Positions 31,047 to 39,514 are shown, numbered from the stretch's first letter. The stretch is DNA of 41,298 nt from Streptomyces sporangiiformans (GCF_005768555.2 NZ_VCHX02000162.1:1-41298), one strand, 5' to 3'. The notes: generated by a model from the letters alone, not told the origin. Program-made: numbers and translations.

Positions 31047-32156
31047 TCAGGACGCGGTCAGTGCGCGTCGACGGACGACGAAGACGCCGGCGCCGATCAA
31101 CGACAGCCCGATGAGGAGGACGCCGACGGTGATCTCGGTGGCGTTCAGTCCCCGCGCGGCGCCACCGGAGCCGGTGCCCACGCCGCCGACCGGAGGGCGG
31201 TTACCGCCGGAGTCTCCACCAGCTGTCGTCCCGGCGGTGGTTCCGGACGTTGACCCGGCCGTCGTCCCAGATGTGGTTCCCGACGTTGAACCGGCGGTGG
31301 TTCCGGACGTTGACCCGGCCGTCGTCCCGGACGTTGTACCGGACGTCGTCCCAGATGTGGTTCCGGACGTTGAACCGGCGGTGGTCCCAGATGTGGTTCC
31401 GGACGTCGTCCCACCCGTCGCGCAGGTTCTCCGCGTGATGGTGTTGTCGTCCAGCGTGACCGACCCATTCCGCGCAAGCGCCCGGCCGTCAATGGTCGTC
31501 CCGGTGGTGACCGTGATCGAGGTCAGCGCCAGGATGTTGCCCACGAAGGTGGAGTTGGTCCCGAGCGTGGCGGAGCTACCGATCTTCCAGAAGACGTTGC
31601 ACGGCGCGGCCCCGTTGACCAGGCGCACCCGGCTGGCGGAAGCCGTCGTCAGCGCCGACCCGACCTGGAAAATCCAGACGGCGTTGGGGTCGCCATGGGC
31701 GTCGAGTGTGAGAGTGCCGGTGAGCCCGATCGACGAGGAGGCGGTGTAGACGCCCGGATCCAGTGTCCGGCCGCCGAGGTCACCGGAGACGCTGGCGTCA
31801 GACGCCTGGGAGGCAGCGTTGTTGTAGGCGACCGTCAGGTCGCTCTTCGCCTGCTGCGCGACGGTGTCGCCCCGGTGGATGGCGCCGTTCACCGTGCCCG
31901 GAGGAAAGCCGGTCACCGCTTCCCCCGGATGCACCCCGACATTCCCGGTGATGGTGCTGGGACCGGTGTTCGTGACGGTCTGGCCGGCCAGGACGGCGAA
32001 GCTGCCCGCCGTGCCGAGTGGTACGGCAACGCCGATCGCGTGGGCGGGAGTCGGAAGCACCGACATCCCCGCAGCGACAGCCAGCATGAGGGCCCTGGAG
32101 ACCCAGGCGGTGAATCTGCGCCGGTGCGGCGGCGCGGCAGAATTGTGCGAGTTCAT
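31047..32156 (-). CDS. Ice-binding-fold (DUF3494) surface protein with repeat stalk
   Basis: A 369-residue exported protein. Signal peptide: RRRFTAWVSRALMLAVAAGMSVLPTPAHA. The following ~200 residues match the DUF3494 ice-binding beta-helix: VPLGTAGSFAVLAGQTVTNTGPSTITGNVGVHPG, then DLGGRTLDPGVYT, DPNAVWIFQVGSALTT, CNVFWKIGSSATLGTNSTFVGNILA, ITVTTGTTIDGRALA. A Thr/Gly/Ser stalk of GTTSGTTAGST repeats follows, then LNATE (337-341), a hydrophobic helix and RRRALTAS. Many DUF3494 proteins are adhesins or have no ice activity, so function is open. ATG 32156 is preceded by AAGGAG 12 nt away. The architecture resembles a sortase substrate but lacks LPXTG. A class F sortase is divergent across 451 bp. 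Confidence 0.86.
   Translation of the reverse strand: MNSHNSAAPPHRRRFTAWVSRALMLAVAAGMSVLPTPAHAIGVAVPLGTAGSFAVLAGQTVTNTGPSTITGNVGVHPGEAVTGFPPGTVNGAIHRGDTVAQQAKSDLTVAYNNAASQASDASVSGDLGGRTLDPGVYTASSSIGLTGTLTLDAHGDPNAVWIFQVGSALTTASASRVRLVNGAAPCNVFWKIGSSATLGTNSTFVGNILALTSITVTTGTTIDGRALARNGSVTLDDNTITRRTCATGGTTSGTTSGTTAGSTSGTTSGTTSGTTSGTTAGSTSGTTAGSTSGTTSGTTAGSTSGTTAGTTAGGDSGGNRPPVGGVGTGSGGAARGLNATEITVGVLLIGLSLIGAGVFVVRRRALTAS
31224..31417 (-). repeat. Tandem repeat array encoding the Thr/Gly/Ser stalk
   Basis: Short 12-15 bp units repeat through about 190 bp. At a higher level, a 38-bp block is identical at 31231-31268 and 31291-31328, a 60-bp period, suggesting recent expansion. It encodes SGTTAGST-type repeats. 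The array is in frame, so length can change without loss of the anchor. Confidence 0.85.
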
Positions 32157-32607
32157 CGAGGCGCCTAGCTCCTTGAAGAGGGTCCGATGGAATGTGATGC
32201 AATCGACCGATGCACTTCGCGCTCTCATCTCGCGGGATACACAAAGAGAATGAGAGAAGTGGAATTCGTAGACATACGGTATGAAAAATCTCGCTCCCTG
32301 CCTTCATTGAGGCTGGCGCATACGGATGAATCCAAGTCGGGCCATCGTGCTCCGGTGGCCGCGGCGGTGACATCCCGTCAGAGGAACCCGCCGACACCGA
32401 CGCCGGAATTGGTCAGCCGATACGCACAATCACTCGTTCGGTCCGGTTGTGATGGACGGGAGGACCGAAAGTCCGATGGCGCGATGAATGAATCTCTGAC
32501 AACGGGTCCCCGCACCGACAGTCCGAGTTCGCTGTGGGGCCCCCACTGTCCGCGGTCCCCTTCGGGCGCCACGGCGAGCACAGCCGGAGCCAGAAGAGGA
32601 GACGACA
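32157..32607. promoter_or_regulatory. Divergent promoter region, ice-binding gene and sortase
   Basis: A 451-bp gap with no convincing gene. It is AT-richer than anything nearby between about 32235 and 32340. CTCTCAT (32222-32228) and ATGAGAG (32250-32256) form a 7-bp dyad 66 bp upstream of the ice-binding start. No certain -35/-10 pair is visible. It probably holds promoters for both genes. Confidence 0.45.
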
Positions 32608-33258
32608 GTGCATGGATTCAGAAGACCAGGGGCCACAGTCATCGGCCCCGCGGTCCTGGTCCTGGCCACCGGTGTGTGGCTCGTCCAGGACGGCATCAGG
32701 ACGGAACTCCCACCCCGGCCGTCAGCCGCACAAGCCCTCCCGGCAACGGCCGACGACGGCCGTCGACGGGCCACAAAGCCCTCGATCCCCGGTATGGGTG
32801 CTTCGCCCCCGATCCGGATCCGCATCCGCGCCATCCTGGTCGATGCCCCCGTCATCCCCCTCACGCTGGACGCGGAAGGCCACCTCGAGCCGCCCCCGCC
32901 GGACGACAACAACCTGGTCGGCTGGTACGAGGGGGGCGTTGCGCCGGGTCAGAACGGCACCGCTGTGATGGCTGGACACGTCGACAACAAACGAGGATTC
33001 TCCGTCTTCTACGGCCTGGGCAGCCTGCGCCCGGGAGCCGAAGTCGAGATCGAGCGGAAGGACCGCACCACCGCCGTCTTCTCCATCGACGCCGTCGAGG
33101 AGTACCCCAAAGACCGCTACCCGAGCGACCAGGTCTACGGGGAGACCGGTCGGCCGGAGCTTCGGCTGATCACCTGCGGGGGGCGGTTCTCCAAAAAGAC
33201 CGGCTACCAGAGCAACGTGGTCGCGTACGCCCATCTGACGCGCGCCAAGTCGGCCTGA
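32608..33258 (+). CDS. Class F sortase
   Basis: A 216-residue membrane-anchored transpeptidase. An N-terminal helix (VIGPAVLVLATGVWLVQDGI) acts as signal anchor. The extracellular domain carries the sortase catalytic residues: H124 in MAGHVDN and C190 in LRLITCGGRF. I cannot fix the Arg with certainty; R193 is one candidate. The sequence PIRIRIRAILVDAPVIPL and the DNNLVGWYEGGVAPGQNGTAVMAGH run are typical of actinobacterial class F. Sortases cut LPXTG-like motifs and link surface proteins to cell wall. GTG 32608 is supported by GAGGAG 6 nt upstream. The divergent ice-binding protein is the nearest possible substrate. Confidence 0.86.
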   Translation: MHGFRRPGATVIGPAVLVLATGVWLVQDGIRTELPPRPSAAQALPATADDGRRRATKPSIPGMGASPPIRIRIRAILVDAPVIPLTLDAEGHLEPPPPDDNNLVGWYEGGVAPGQNGTAVMAGHVDNKRGFSVFYGLGSLRPGAEVEIERKDRTTAVFSIDAVEEYPKDRYPSDQVYGETGRPELRLITCGGRFSKKTGYQSNVVAYAHLTRAKSA

Positions 33259-33365
33259 TCAGTCCGACGCACCCTGCGGGACACGGTCCAAGCCGCGCCG
33301 CCGGCGAGGTACTTCGAGAACACCCAGCCCTTCTTGCCTCAACGTGGCGGCCTGCCGTGTCCAGC

Positions 33366-33379
33366 GCCTTGATCAAGGC
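33366..33379. other. 14-bp perfect palindrome
   Basis: GCCTTGATCAAGGC is self-complementary. It lies 108 bp after the sortase stop and 12 bp upstream of the ACAAGC operator. It could be a small terminator for the sortase or a second regulator site for the following operon. Confidence 0.4.
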
Positions 33380-33390
33380 CAGAAATCAAT

Positions 33391-33408
33391 ACAAGCACGC
33401 TTGCTTGT
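33391..33408. promoter_or_regulatory. ACAAGC-N6-GCTTGT operator of the acyl-CoA operon
   Basis: Perfect 6-bp arms ACAAGC (33391-33396) and GCTTGT (33403-33408) with a 6-bp spacer, in a locally AT-rich stretch 58 bp before the first gene of the catabolic operon. The AAGC/GCTT form resembles operators of TetR-family regulators of fatty-acid and terpenoid CoA catabolism in actinobacteria. A weak -35 TTGCTT (33401-33406) and -10 CATGCT (33424-33429) are 17 bp apart, so a bound repressor would block it. The regulator gene is not in the window. Confidence 0.55.
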
Positions 33409-33466
33409 TTTTGTGGGCGCTGCCATGCTGCGGGGCACAACCGCCGTGCCCCGAAGGGAGCGCACC

Positions 33467-34264
33467 GTGTCCGATGCGACGTCCGTGCTCGACGACCTGC
33501 GCGAGGAGAGCGACGAACTCGACCGTGTGGTCGGCGAGTTGAGCGAGGAACAGTGGGCGCGCGCGACCCCCGCGCCCGGCTGGAGCATCGCCCACCAGAT
33601 CGCACACCTCGCCTGGACGGACCAGGCCGCGCTGCTCGCCGTGACCGACCCGGAGGCCTTCGTGAAGGAGGCGGAGAAGGCGCTCGCGGTGCCGGACACC
33701 TTCGTCGACGAGGGAGCGGAGGCGGGCGCCGCCCTGCCGCCCGCGCGGCTGCTCGCCCAGTGGCGGGCAGGGCGTGAGGGGCTCCAGCGAGCGCTGCGCA
33801 CGGCGCCCGCGCGGACGCGATTCCCCTGGTACGGGCTGCCCATGGCGGCCACCTCCTTGGCCACCGCGCGTCTCATGGAGACCTGGGCACACGGCCGGGA
33901 CGTGATGGACGCGTTGCGGGTGACGAGGCCGCCCACGGACCGGCTGCGGCATGTGGCGTGGATCGGGGTGCGGGCGCGGGACTTCGCGTTCGGGGTGCGG
34001 GGACTGAGCGCGCCGGAGGAGGAGTTCCGGGTGGAGCTCGTCGCGCCCTCGGGGGGCGACGTATGGGCGTACGGGCCCGAGAACGCCGCCCAGCGCGTGA
34101 CCGGGCCCGCGCTCGACTTCTGTCTCCTGGTCACCCGGCGGGCCCACCGCGCCGACCTCGCCGTACACGCCGAAGGACCGGACGCCGACCGGTGGCTGGA
34201 CATCGCGCAGGCGTTCGCGGGACCGCCGGGCGCCGGGCGCGAACCGAAGGGAGCCGCGGGGTGA
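33467..34264 (+). CDS. TIGR03084 family (DinB/maleylpyruvate-isomerase-like) metal-binding protein
   Basis: A 265-residue protein with the mycothiol-dependent maleylpyruvate isomerase/DinB four-helix N-domain: LREESDELDRVVGELSEEQWARATPAPGWSIAHQIAHLAWTDQAALLA (a His for metal in HQIAHL), then METWAHGRDVMDAL with another metal His. The C-terminal part resembles TIGR03084. Exact reaction is unknown; the place at the head of an acyl-CoA operon suggests a role with CoA or thiol intermediates. GTG 33467 follows GAAGGGAG by 6 nt. Its stop overlaps the next start (GTGA). Confidence 0.85.
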   Translation: MSDATSVLDDLREESDELDRVVGELSEEQWARATPAPGWSIAHQIAHLAWTDQAALLAVTDPEAFVKEAEKALAVPDTFVDEGAEAGAALPPARLLAQWRAGREGLQRALRTAPARTRFPWYGLPMAATSLATARLMETWAHGRDVMDALRVTRPPTDRLRHVAWIGVRARDFAFGVRGLSAPEEEFRVELVAPSGGDVWAYGPENAAQRVTGPALDFCLLVTRRAHRADLAVHAEGPDADRWLDIAQAFAGPPGAGREPKGAAG

Positions 34265-35961
34265 TCCTCCGCATAGGCAACGCCTCCGGCTTCTACGGCG
34301 ACCGCTTCGACGCCCTGCGCGAGATGCTCACCGGCGGCCCCCTGGACGTCCTCACCGGGGACTACCTCGCCGAGTTGACCATGCTCATCCTGGGCCGCGA
34401 CCGGCTGAGGGACCCGAAGAAGGGCTACGCGAAGACCTTCCTGGGGCAGCTGGAGGAGTGCCTCGGGCTCGCGCACGAGCGAGGCGTACGCATCGTCGCC
34501 AACGCCGGTGGCCTCAATCCTGCCGGACTCGCCGACGCCGTACGGGAGTTGGCCGACCGCCTCGGCATCCCCGCGCGTGTCGCCCACGTCGAGGGCGACG
34601 ACGTCACCCTGCGGTTCCCCGACAGCCTTGCCGCGCACGCCTATCTCGGCGGTGCGGGCATCGCCACCTGTCTGCGCGCGGGCGCGGACGTCGTCGTCAC
34701 CGGCCGCGTCACCGACGCCGCGCTGGTCACCGGGCCCGCCGCCGCGCACTTCGGGTGGTCTGCGGACGCTTACGATCGCCTCGCCGGTGCCGTCGTCGCC
34801 GGGCACGTGCTGGAGTGCGGCACGCAGGCCACCGGCGGCAACTACGCCTTCTTCACCGACCACGAGCCCCAGACACTGCGCCGCCCCGGCTTCCCGCTCG
34901 CCGAGCTCCACGAGGACGGGTCGAGCGTCATCACCAAACACGACGGCACCGGCGGAGTCGTGGACCTCGGCACGGTCACCGCCCAACTCCTGTACGAGAC
35001 GAGCGGCGCCCGGTACGCGGGACCCGACGTCACCGCCCGGCTCGACTCGATCAGGCTCACCCAGGAGGCTCCCGACCGCGTCCGCATCGACGGCGTCCGC
35101 GGTGAGGCCCCGCCGCCCACACTCAAGGTCGGCCTCAACCGGCTCGGCGGCTTCCGCAACGAGGTCGTGTTCGTCCTCACTGGCCTCGACATCGAGGACA
35201 AGGCCGCACTCGTGCGGCAGCAGATGGACGAGGCACTCGCCAAGTCCCGCCCTGCCGACGTGCGTTGGGAACTCGCCCGCACCGACCGGCCCGACGCGGA
35301 CACCGAGGAGACCGCGAGCGCGCTGCTCCGGCTCGTGGTGCGGGACGCCGATCAGGACACCGTGGGGCGCGCGCTCAGCGGGGCCGCCGTCGAGCTGGCA
35401 CTGGGCAGCTACCCGGGCTTCCACGTGACGGCTCCGCCCGGGAAGGGCAGCCCTTACGGGGTGTTCGAGGCCGCGTACGTCGACCAGGACACCGTCGAAC
35501 ACACGGCAGTCCTGCCCGACGGCACCCGCCTACGAATCGATCCGCCGCCCCGTTGCCTCGACCGCGACCGCGTCCACGCCCTCGCAGCCGCCGAACAGCC
35601 GTCGCTGCCCGAGCCGTTGCCCGACGGGCCGGTGCGGCGGGTGCCGCTCGGCCGCGTCGCCGGCGCCCGCAGCGGCGACAAGGGAGGGGACGCCAACGTC
35701 GGCGTCTGGGTGCGCACGGACGACGCCTGGCGGTGGCTCGCGCACACCCTCACCGTCGACCGTTTCCGCGAACTCCTCCCGGAGACCACCGACCTGACCG
35801 TCGTACGCCACCTGCTGCCGAACCTGCGCGCTCTGAACTTCGTCGTGGCGGGCATCCTCGGGGAAGGCGTCGCCTCCCAGGCCCGCTTCGACCCACAGGC
35901 CAAGGCCCTCGGCGAATGGCTGCGCGCCCGCCATCTGGACATCCCGGAGGTACTGCTATGA
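34261..35961 (+). CDS. AtuA-family (DUF1446) acyclic terpene utilization protein
   Basis: A 566-residue protein with the AtuA/DUF1446 pattern: RIGNASGFYGDRFDALREMLTGGPLDVLTGDYLAELTMLIL, then VRIVANAGGLNPAGLADAV, ADVVVTGRVTDAALVTGPAAAHFGW and HVLECGTQATGGNYAFF. The C-terminal ~110 residues (AGARSGDKGGDANVGVWVR) form a separate module sometimes found as its own protein. AtuA is the first gene of the citronellol/geraniol pathway in Pseudomonas, but its chemical role is not settled. It begins inside the stop of the previous gene (GTGA) and ends inside the start of the carboxylase beta gene (ATGA), so translation is coupled on both sides. Confidence 0.9.
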   Translation: MILRIGNASGFYGDRFDALREMLTGGPLDVLTGDYLAELTMLILGRDRLRDPKKGYAKTFLGQLEECLGLAHERGVRIVANAGGLNPAGLADAVRELADRLGIPARVAHVEGDDVTLRFPDSLAAHAYLGGAGIATCLRAGADVVVTGRVTDAALVTGPAAAHFGWSADAYDRLAGAVVAGHVLECGTQATGGNYAFFTDHEPQTLRRPGFPLAELHEDGSSVITKHDGTGGVVDLGTVTAQLLYETSGARYAGPDVTARLDSIRLTQEAPDRVRIDGVRGEAPPPTLKVGLNRLGGFRNEVVFVLTGLDIEDKAALVRQQMDEALAKSRPADVRWELARTDRPDADTEETASALLRLVVRDADQDTVGRALSGAAVELALGSYPGFHVTAPPGKGSPYGVFEAAYVDQDTVEHTAVLPDGTRLRIDPPPRCLDRDRVHALAAAEQPSLPEPLPDGPVRRVPLGRVAGARSGDKGGDANVGVWVRTDDAWRWLAHTLTVDRFRELLPETTDLTVVRHLLPNLRALNFVVAGILGEGVASQARFDPQAKALGEWLRARHLDIPEVLL

Positions 35962-37556
35962 CGGTCCTGGCGACCGCACTGGACACCAGGAGCCCCGACT
36001 ACGCCGCACACCGCGCGGCCATGCTCGCCAAGCTCGACGAACTCGACGCGGAGCACGCGAAGGCCCTCGCGGGCGGCGGTGACAAGTACGTCCAACGACA
36101 CCGCGAGCGCGGCAAGTCGCTCGCCCGGGAGCGCGTCGAACTGCTCCTCGACCCCGACACACCCTTCCTGGAGCTGTCGCCGCTCGCCGCCTGGGGGAGT
36201 GACTACACGGTGGGCGCGTCCCTCGTCACCGGAATCGGGGTCGTCGAGGGCGTCGAATGCCTGATCACCGCGAACGACCCGACCGTACGCGGCGGCGCGA
36301 GCAACCCCTGGAGCCTGAAGAAGGCACTGCGGGCGAACGACATCGCCCTCGCCAACCGCCTGCCCTGCATCAGCCTCGTCGAGTCGGGCGGGGCAGATCT
36401 GCCCTCCCAGAAAGAGATCTTCATCCCCGGTGGCGCCATCTTCCGCGACCTCACCCGGCTGTCCGCCGCCGGCATCCCGACGGTCGCGGTCGTGTTCGGC
36501 AACTCCACCGCCGGAGGCGCGTACATCCCCGGCATGTCCGACCACGTGATCATGGTCAAGGAGCGCGCCAAGGTGTTCCTCGGCGGGCCGCCCCTGGTGA
36601 AGATGGCCACGGGTGAGGAGAGCGACGACGAGTCGCTGGGCGGCGCCGAGATGCACGCGCGCGTGTCGGGTCTCGCGGACCACTTCGCGGTCGACGAGCA
36701 GGACGCGATCCGCCAGGCGCGCCGTGTGATCGCGCGCCTCAACCACCGCAAGGCGTACGCCGATCCGGGGCCGGCGGCCCCACCGAAGTACGACGAGGAC
36801 GAGCTCCTGGGGATCGTGCCCGGCGATCTGAAGGTGCCCTTCGATCCGCGTGAGGTCATCGCCCGCATCGTCGACGCCTCGGACTTCGACGAGTTCAAGC
36901 CGCTCTACGGGACCAGCCTCACGACCGGGTGGGCCACCCTCCACGGCTACCCGGTCGGCGTGCTGGCCAACGCCCAAGGGGTGCTGTTCAGCGAGGAGTC
37001 CCAGAAGGCCGCCCAGTTCATCCAGTTGGCCAACCAGCGCGACATCCCGCTGCTGTTCCTGCACAACACCACCGGCTACATGGTCGGCAAGGAGTACGAA
37101 CAGGGCGGCATCATCAAGCACGGCGCGATGATGATCAACGCGGTGTCCAACTCGACGGTCCCGCACCTGTCGGTGCTCATGGGCGCTTCGTACGGAGCCG
37201 GCCACTACGGCATGTGCGGGCGCGCGTACGACCCGCGTTTCCTGTTCGCCTGGCCCAGCGCCAAGTCGGCGGTCATGGGGCCTCAGCAGCTCGCCGGGGT
37301 CCTGTCGATCGTCGCCCGGCAGTCGGCGGCCGCCAAGGGGCAGCCGTACGACGAGGAGGGCGACGCGGCGCTGCGCGCCATGGTGGAGCAGCAGATCGAG
37401 TCGGAGTCCCTGCCGATGTTCCTGTCCGGGCGGCTGTACGACGACGGGGTCATCGACCCGCGCGACACCCGGACCGTCCTCGGCCTGTGCCTGTCCGCCC
37501 TCCACACGGCGCCCTACGAGGGCGCGCGCGGTGGCTTCGGCGTCTTCCGGATGTGA
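35958..37556 (+). CDS. Acyl-CoA carboxylase beta subunit (methylcrotonyl/geranyl-CoA carboxylase type)
   Basis: A 532-residue carboxyltransferase subunit. The crotonase-fold halves are clear: N-half SYTVGASLVTG-like stretch, SLVESGGADLPSQKEIFIPGG and GNSTAGGAYIPGMSDHVIMVKERAKVFLGGPPLVKMATGE; C-half GVLANAQGVLFSEESQKAAQFIQLAN, LFLHNTTGYMVGKEYE and SVLMGASYGAGHYGMCGRAYDPRFLFAWPSAKSAVMG. This resembles MCCase beta rather than propionyl- or acetyl-CoA carboxylase. It transfers CO2 from biotin to a branched enoyl-CoA. ATG 35958 overlaps the AtuA stop. The alpha subunit starts 7 bp downstream. Confidence 0.93.
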   Translation: MTVLATALDTRSPDYAAHRAAMLAKLDELDAEHAKALAGGGDKYVQRHRERGKSLARERVELLLDPDTPFLELSPLAAWGSDYTVGASLVTGIGVVEGVECLITANDPTVRGGASNPWSLKKALRANDIALANRLPCISLVESGGADLPSQKEIFIPGGAIFRDLTRLSAAGIPTVAVVFGNSTAGGAYIPGMSDHVIMVKERAKVFLGGPPLVKMATGEESDDESLGGAEMHARVSGLADHFAVDEQDAIRQARRVIARLNHRKAYADPGPAAPPKYDEDELLGIVPGDLKVPFDPREVIARIVDASDFDEFKPLYGTSLTTGWATLHGYPVGVLANAQGVLFSEESQKAAQFIQLANQRDIPLLFLHNTTGYMVGKEYEQGGIIKHGAMMINAVSNSTVPHLSVLMGASYGAGHYGMCGRAYDPRFLFAWPSAKSAVMGPQQLAGVLSIVARQSAAAKGQPYDEEGDAALRAMVEQQIESESLPMFLSGRLYDDGVIDPRDTRTVLGLCLSALHTAPYEGARGGFGVFRM

Positions 37557-37562
37557 GGGAAC

Positions 37563-39434
37563 GTGTTGATCACGAGTGTGCTCGTCGCCAACCGGGGTGA
37601 GATCGCCTGCCGGATCTTCCGCACCTGTCAGGAGCGGGGCATCCGAACCGTCGCCGTGTACTCGGACGCCGACGAGAACGCCCTGCACGCGCGCGTGGCC
37701 GACGCGGCGGTTCGCCTCCCGGGCGCGGCGCCCTCTCAGACGTATCTGCGCGGCGAACTGATCGTGAAGGCGGCGCTGAGCGCGGGCGCGGACGCCGTGC
37801 ATCCCGGGTACGGATTCCTCTCCGAGAACGCCGACTTCGCGCGGGCCGTCACCGAAGCCGGCCTCGCGTGGATCGGCCCGCCGCCCGAGGCGATCGAGAC
37901 GATGGCCTCCAAGACGCGGGCGAAGGAGCTGATGGGACTCGCCCCGTTGACCGAGGTCACGGAGGACGATCTGCCGGTGCTGGTGAAGGCCGCCGCGGGC
38001 GGGGGCGGGCGCGGCATGCGCGTGGTACGCCGACTGGCCGACCTGGACGCCGAGTTGGCGGCTGCCCGGGCCGAGGCCCTGAGCGCCTTCGGCGACGGCG
38101 AGGTCTTCGTCGAGCCCTACGTGGAGGGCGGCCGGCATGTCGAGGTGCAGATCCTGGCCGACACGCACGGAACGGTGTGGCCGCTCGGCACCCGCGACTG
38201 CTCCCTGCAGCGCCGCCACCAGAAGGTGATCGAAGAAGCCCCGGCACCCGGACTGCCCCGGCGACTCACCGAAGAACTGCACGAGCTGGCCGTACGCGCC
38301 GCCCGTGCCGTCGACTACGTGGGCGCGGGCACGGTCGAGTTCCTGGTCGCGGACGACCCCGTGGCCGGGGCGAAGGCCCACTTCCTGGAGATGAACACCC
38401 GCCTCCAGGTCGAACACCCCGTCACGGAGGCGGTGTTCGGCATCGACCTCGTCGGCCTCCAGATCCGTGTCGCCGAGGGGGCCGCCCTCGAAAACGACCC
38501 CCCACGCGCGCGGGGCCACGCCATCGAGGCCCGCCTGTACGCGGAGGACCCGGCGAACGGCTGGACCCCGCAGACCGGCACCCTGCACCGCCTCACCGTC
38601 CCCGACGGCGTCCGCCTCGACACGGGATACACCGGCGGGGACACGATCGGCGTCCACTACGACCCGATGCTGGCCAAGGCCGTCGCGCACGCCCCCACAC
38701 GCGCGGAGGCGATCCGCAAGCTGGCCGGCGCCCTTGAGCGGGCGGCGGTGCACGGACCGGTCACCAACAGGGACCTCCTCGTACGCTCGCTCAGGCACCC
38801 GGAGTTCGCGACGGGCCGCATGGACACCGGGTTCTACGACCGGCACCTGAGCGACCTCACGACACCCGCTCCGGACCCGTACGCCCCCCTGGCGGCCGCG
38901 CTCGCGGACGCCCACGGACGTTCCCGGTTCGGAGGCTGGCGGAACCTGCCCTCGCAGCCACAGCTCAAGCGCTACCGCGACGAGACGGACGGCACCGAGC
39001 ACGAGGTCCGCTACCACCACACCCGTGACGGCCTGACCGCCGAAGGGGTGCGCGTCGTGCGGGCCGCCCCCGACCTGGTCGTCCTCGAAATCGACGGGGT
39101 GCGGCGGAAGTTCGAGGTCAGCCGCTACGGCGACCGGGTCCACGTCGGCACCACCACCCTCACGGCCCTGCCCCGTTTCCCCGACCCGACGGCCGACCAG
39201 GCCCCCGGCTCGCTCCTCGCGCCCATGCCCGGCACGGTGGTACGCGTCGCCGAGGGACTCACCGAGGGCGCCCACGTGGAGGCCGGACAGCCCCTCCTGT
39301 GGCTGGAGGCGATGAAGATGGAGCACAAGATCTCCGCGCCGGTGACGGGCACGCTGACGGCCCTGCACGCCGTGCCCGGCCAGCAGGTCGAAGTGGGCGC
39401 GCTACTGGCCATGGTGCAGGAGGCGCCCCTTTAG
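37563..39434 (+). CDS. Acyl-CoA carboxylase alpha subunit (biotin carboxylase plus BCCP)
   Basis: A 623-residue biotin-dependent subunit. The biotin carboxylase domain covers about residues 1-440: SVLVANRGEIACRIFR, HPGYGFLSENADFA, the ATP-grasp loop KAAAGGGGRGMRVV, then RDCSLQRRHQKVIEEAPAP and FLEMNTRLQVEHPVTE. The C-terminus is a biotin carrier domain with the biotinylated lysine K585 in EAMKMEH. The segment before the Gly-rich loop is short (KELMGLAPLTEVTEDDLP). GTG 37563 is the start, 7 bp after the beta stop. It works with the beta subunit. A widespread Streptomyces-type intergenic repeat follows. Confidence 0.94.
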   Translation: MLITSVLVANRGEIACRIFRTCQERGIRTVAVYSDADENALHARVADAAVRLPGAAPSQTYLRGELIVKAALSAGADAVHPGYGFLSENADFARAVTEAGLAWIGPPPEAIETMASKTRAKELMGLAPLTEVTEDDLPVLVKAAAGGGGRGMRVVRRLADLDAELAAARAEALSAFGDGEVFVEPYVEGGRHVEVQILADTHGTVWPLGTRDCSLQRRHQKVIEEAPAPGLPRRLTEELHELAVRAARAVDYVGAGTVEFLVADDPVAGAKAHFLEMNTRLQVEHPVTEAVFGIDLVGLQIRVAEGAALENDPPRARGHAIEARLYAEDPANGWTPQTGTLHRLTVPDGVRLDTGYTGGDTIGVHYDPMLAKAVAHAPTRAEAIRKLAGALERAAVHGPVTNRDLLVRSLRHPEFATGRMDTGFYDRHLSDLTTPAPDPYAPLAAALADAHGRSRFGGWRNLPSQPQLKRYRDETDGTEHEVRYHHTRDGLTAEGVRVVRAAPDLVVLEIDGVRRKFEVSRYGDRVHVGTTTLTALPRFPDPTADQAPGSLLAPMPGTVVRVAEGLTEGAHVEAGQPLLWLEAMKMEHKISAPVTGTLTALHAVPGQQVEVGALLAMVQEAPL

Positions 39435-39475
39435 AGGCGCGGGGAACTGCGCGACCAGCCACATCGAATCCCGCA
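39434..39475 (+). repeat. Streptomyces-type GAACTGCGCGACCAGCC intergenic repeat
   Basis: The stretch beginning GAGGCGCGGGGAACTGCG and continuing CGACCAGCCAC directly after the carboxylase stop matches a short intergenic sequence that I recall from many Streptomyces genomes, often right after stop codons. Small stems are possible (GCGCC, 39424-39428, with GGCGC, 39436-39440). Its role is unknown; it may help end or stabilise transcripts. Confidence 0.55.
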
Positions 39476-39514
39476 CCCTCCAGACCACAGTTCACCCTCC
39501 CCCTTAGGAAGCCC

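Noticed and set aside
31224..31417. Possible CRISPR or integron-like array
   Set aside because: Repeats are contiguous and encode a protein stalk; no unique spacers.
31027..31749. Plus-strand frame with regular VVPDV repeats
   Set aside because: It is the antisense reading of the ice-binding stalk repeat; the minus-strand protein has signal peptide, fold and anchor.
32187..33542. A 451-codon plus-strand frame over the divergent promoter and sortase
   Set aside because: Arg/Pro/Gly-rich low-quality sequence out of frame with the sortase; no domain.
35454..39368. A 1304-codon open frame on the minus strand across the carboxylase genes
   Set aside because: It is the antisense shadow of the carboxylase genes: long open frames arise on the opposite strand in GC-rich DNA, and the plus-strand proteins match known families end to end.
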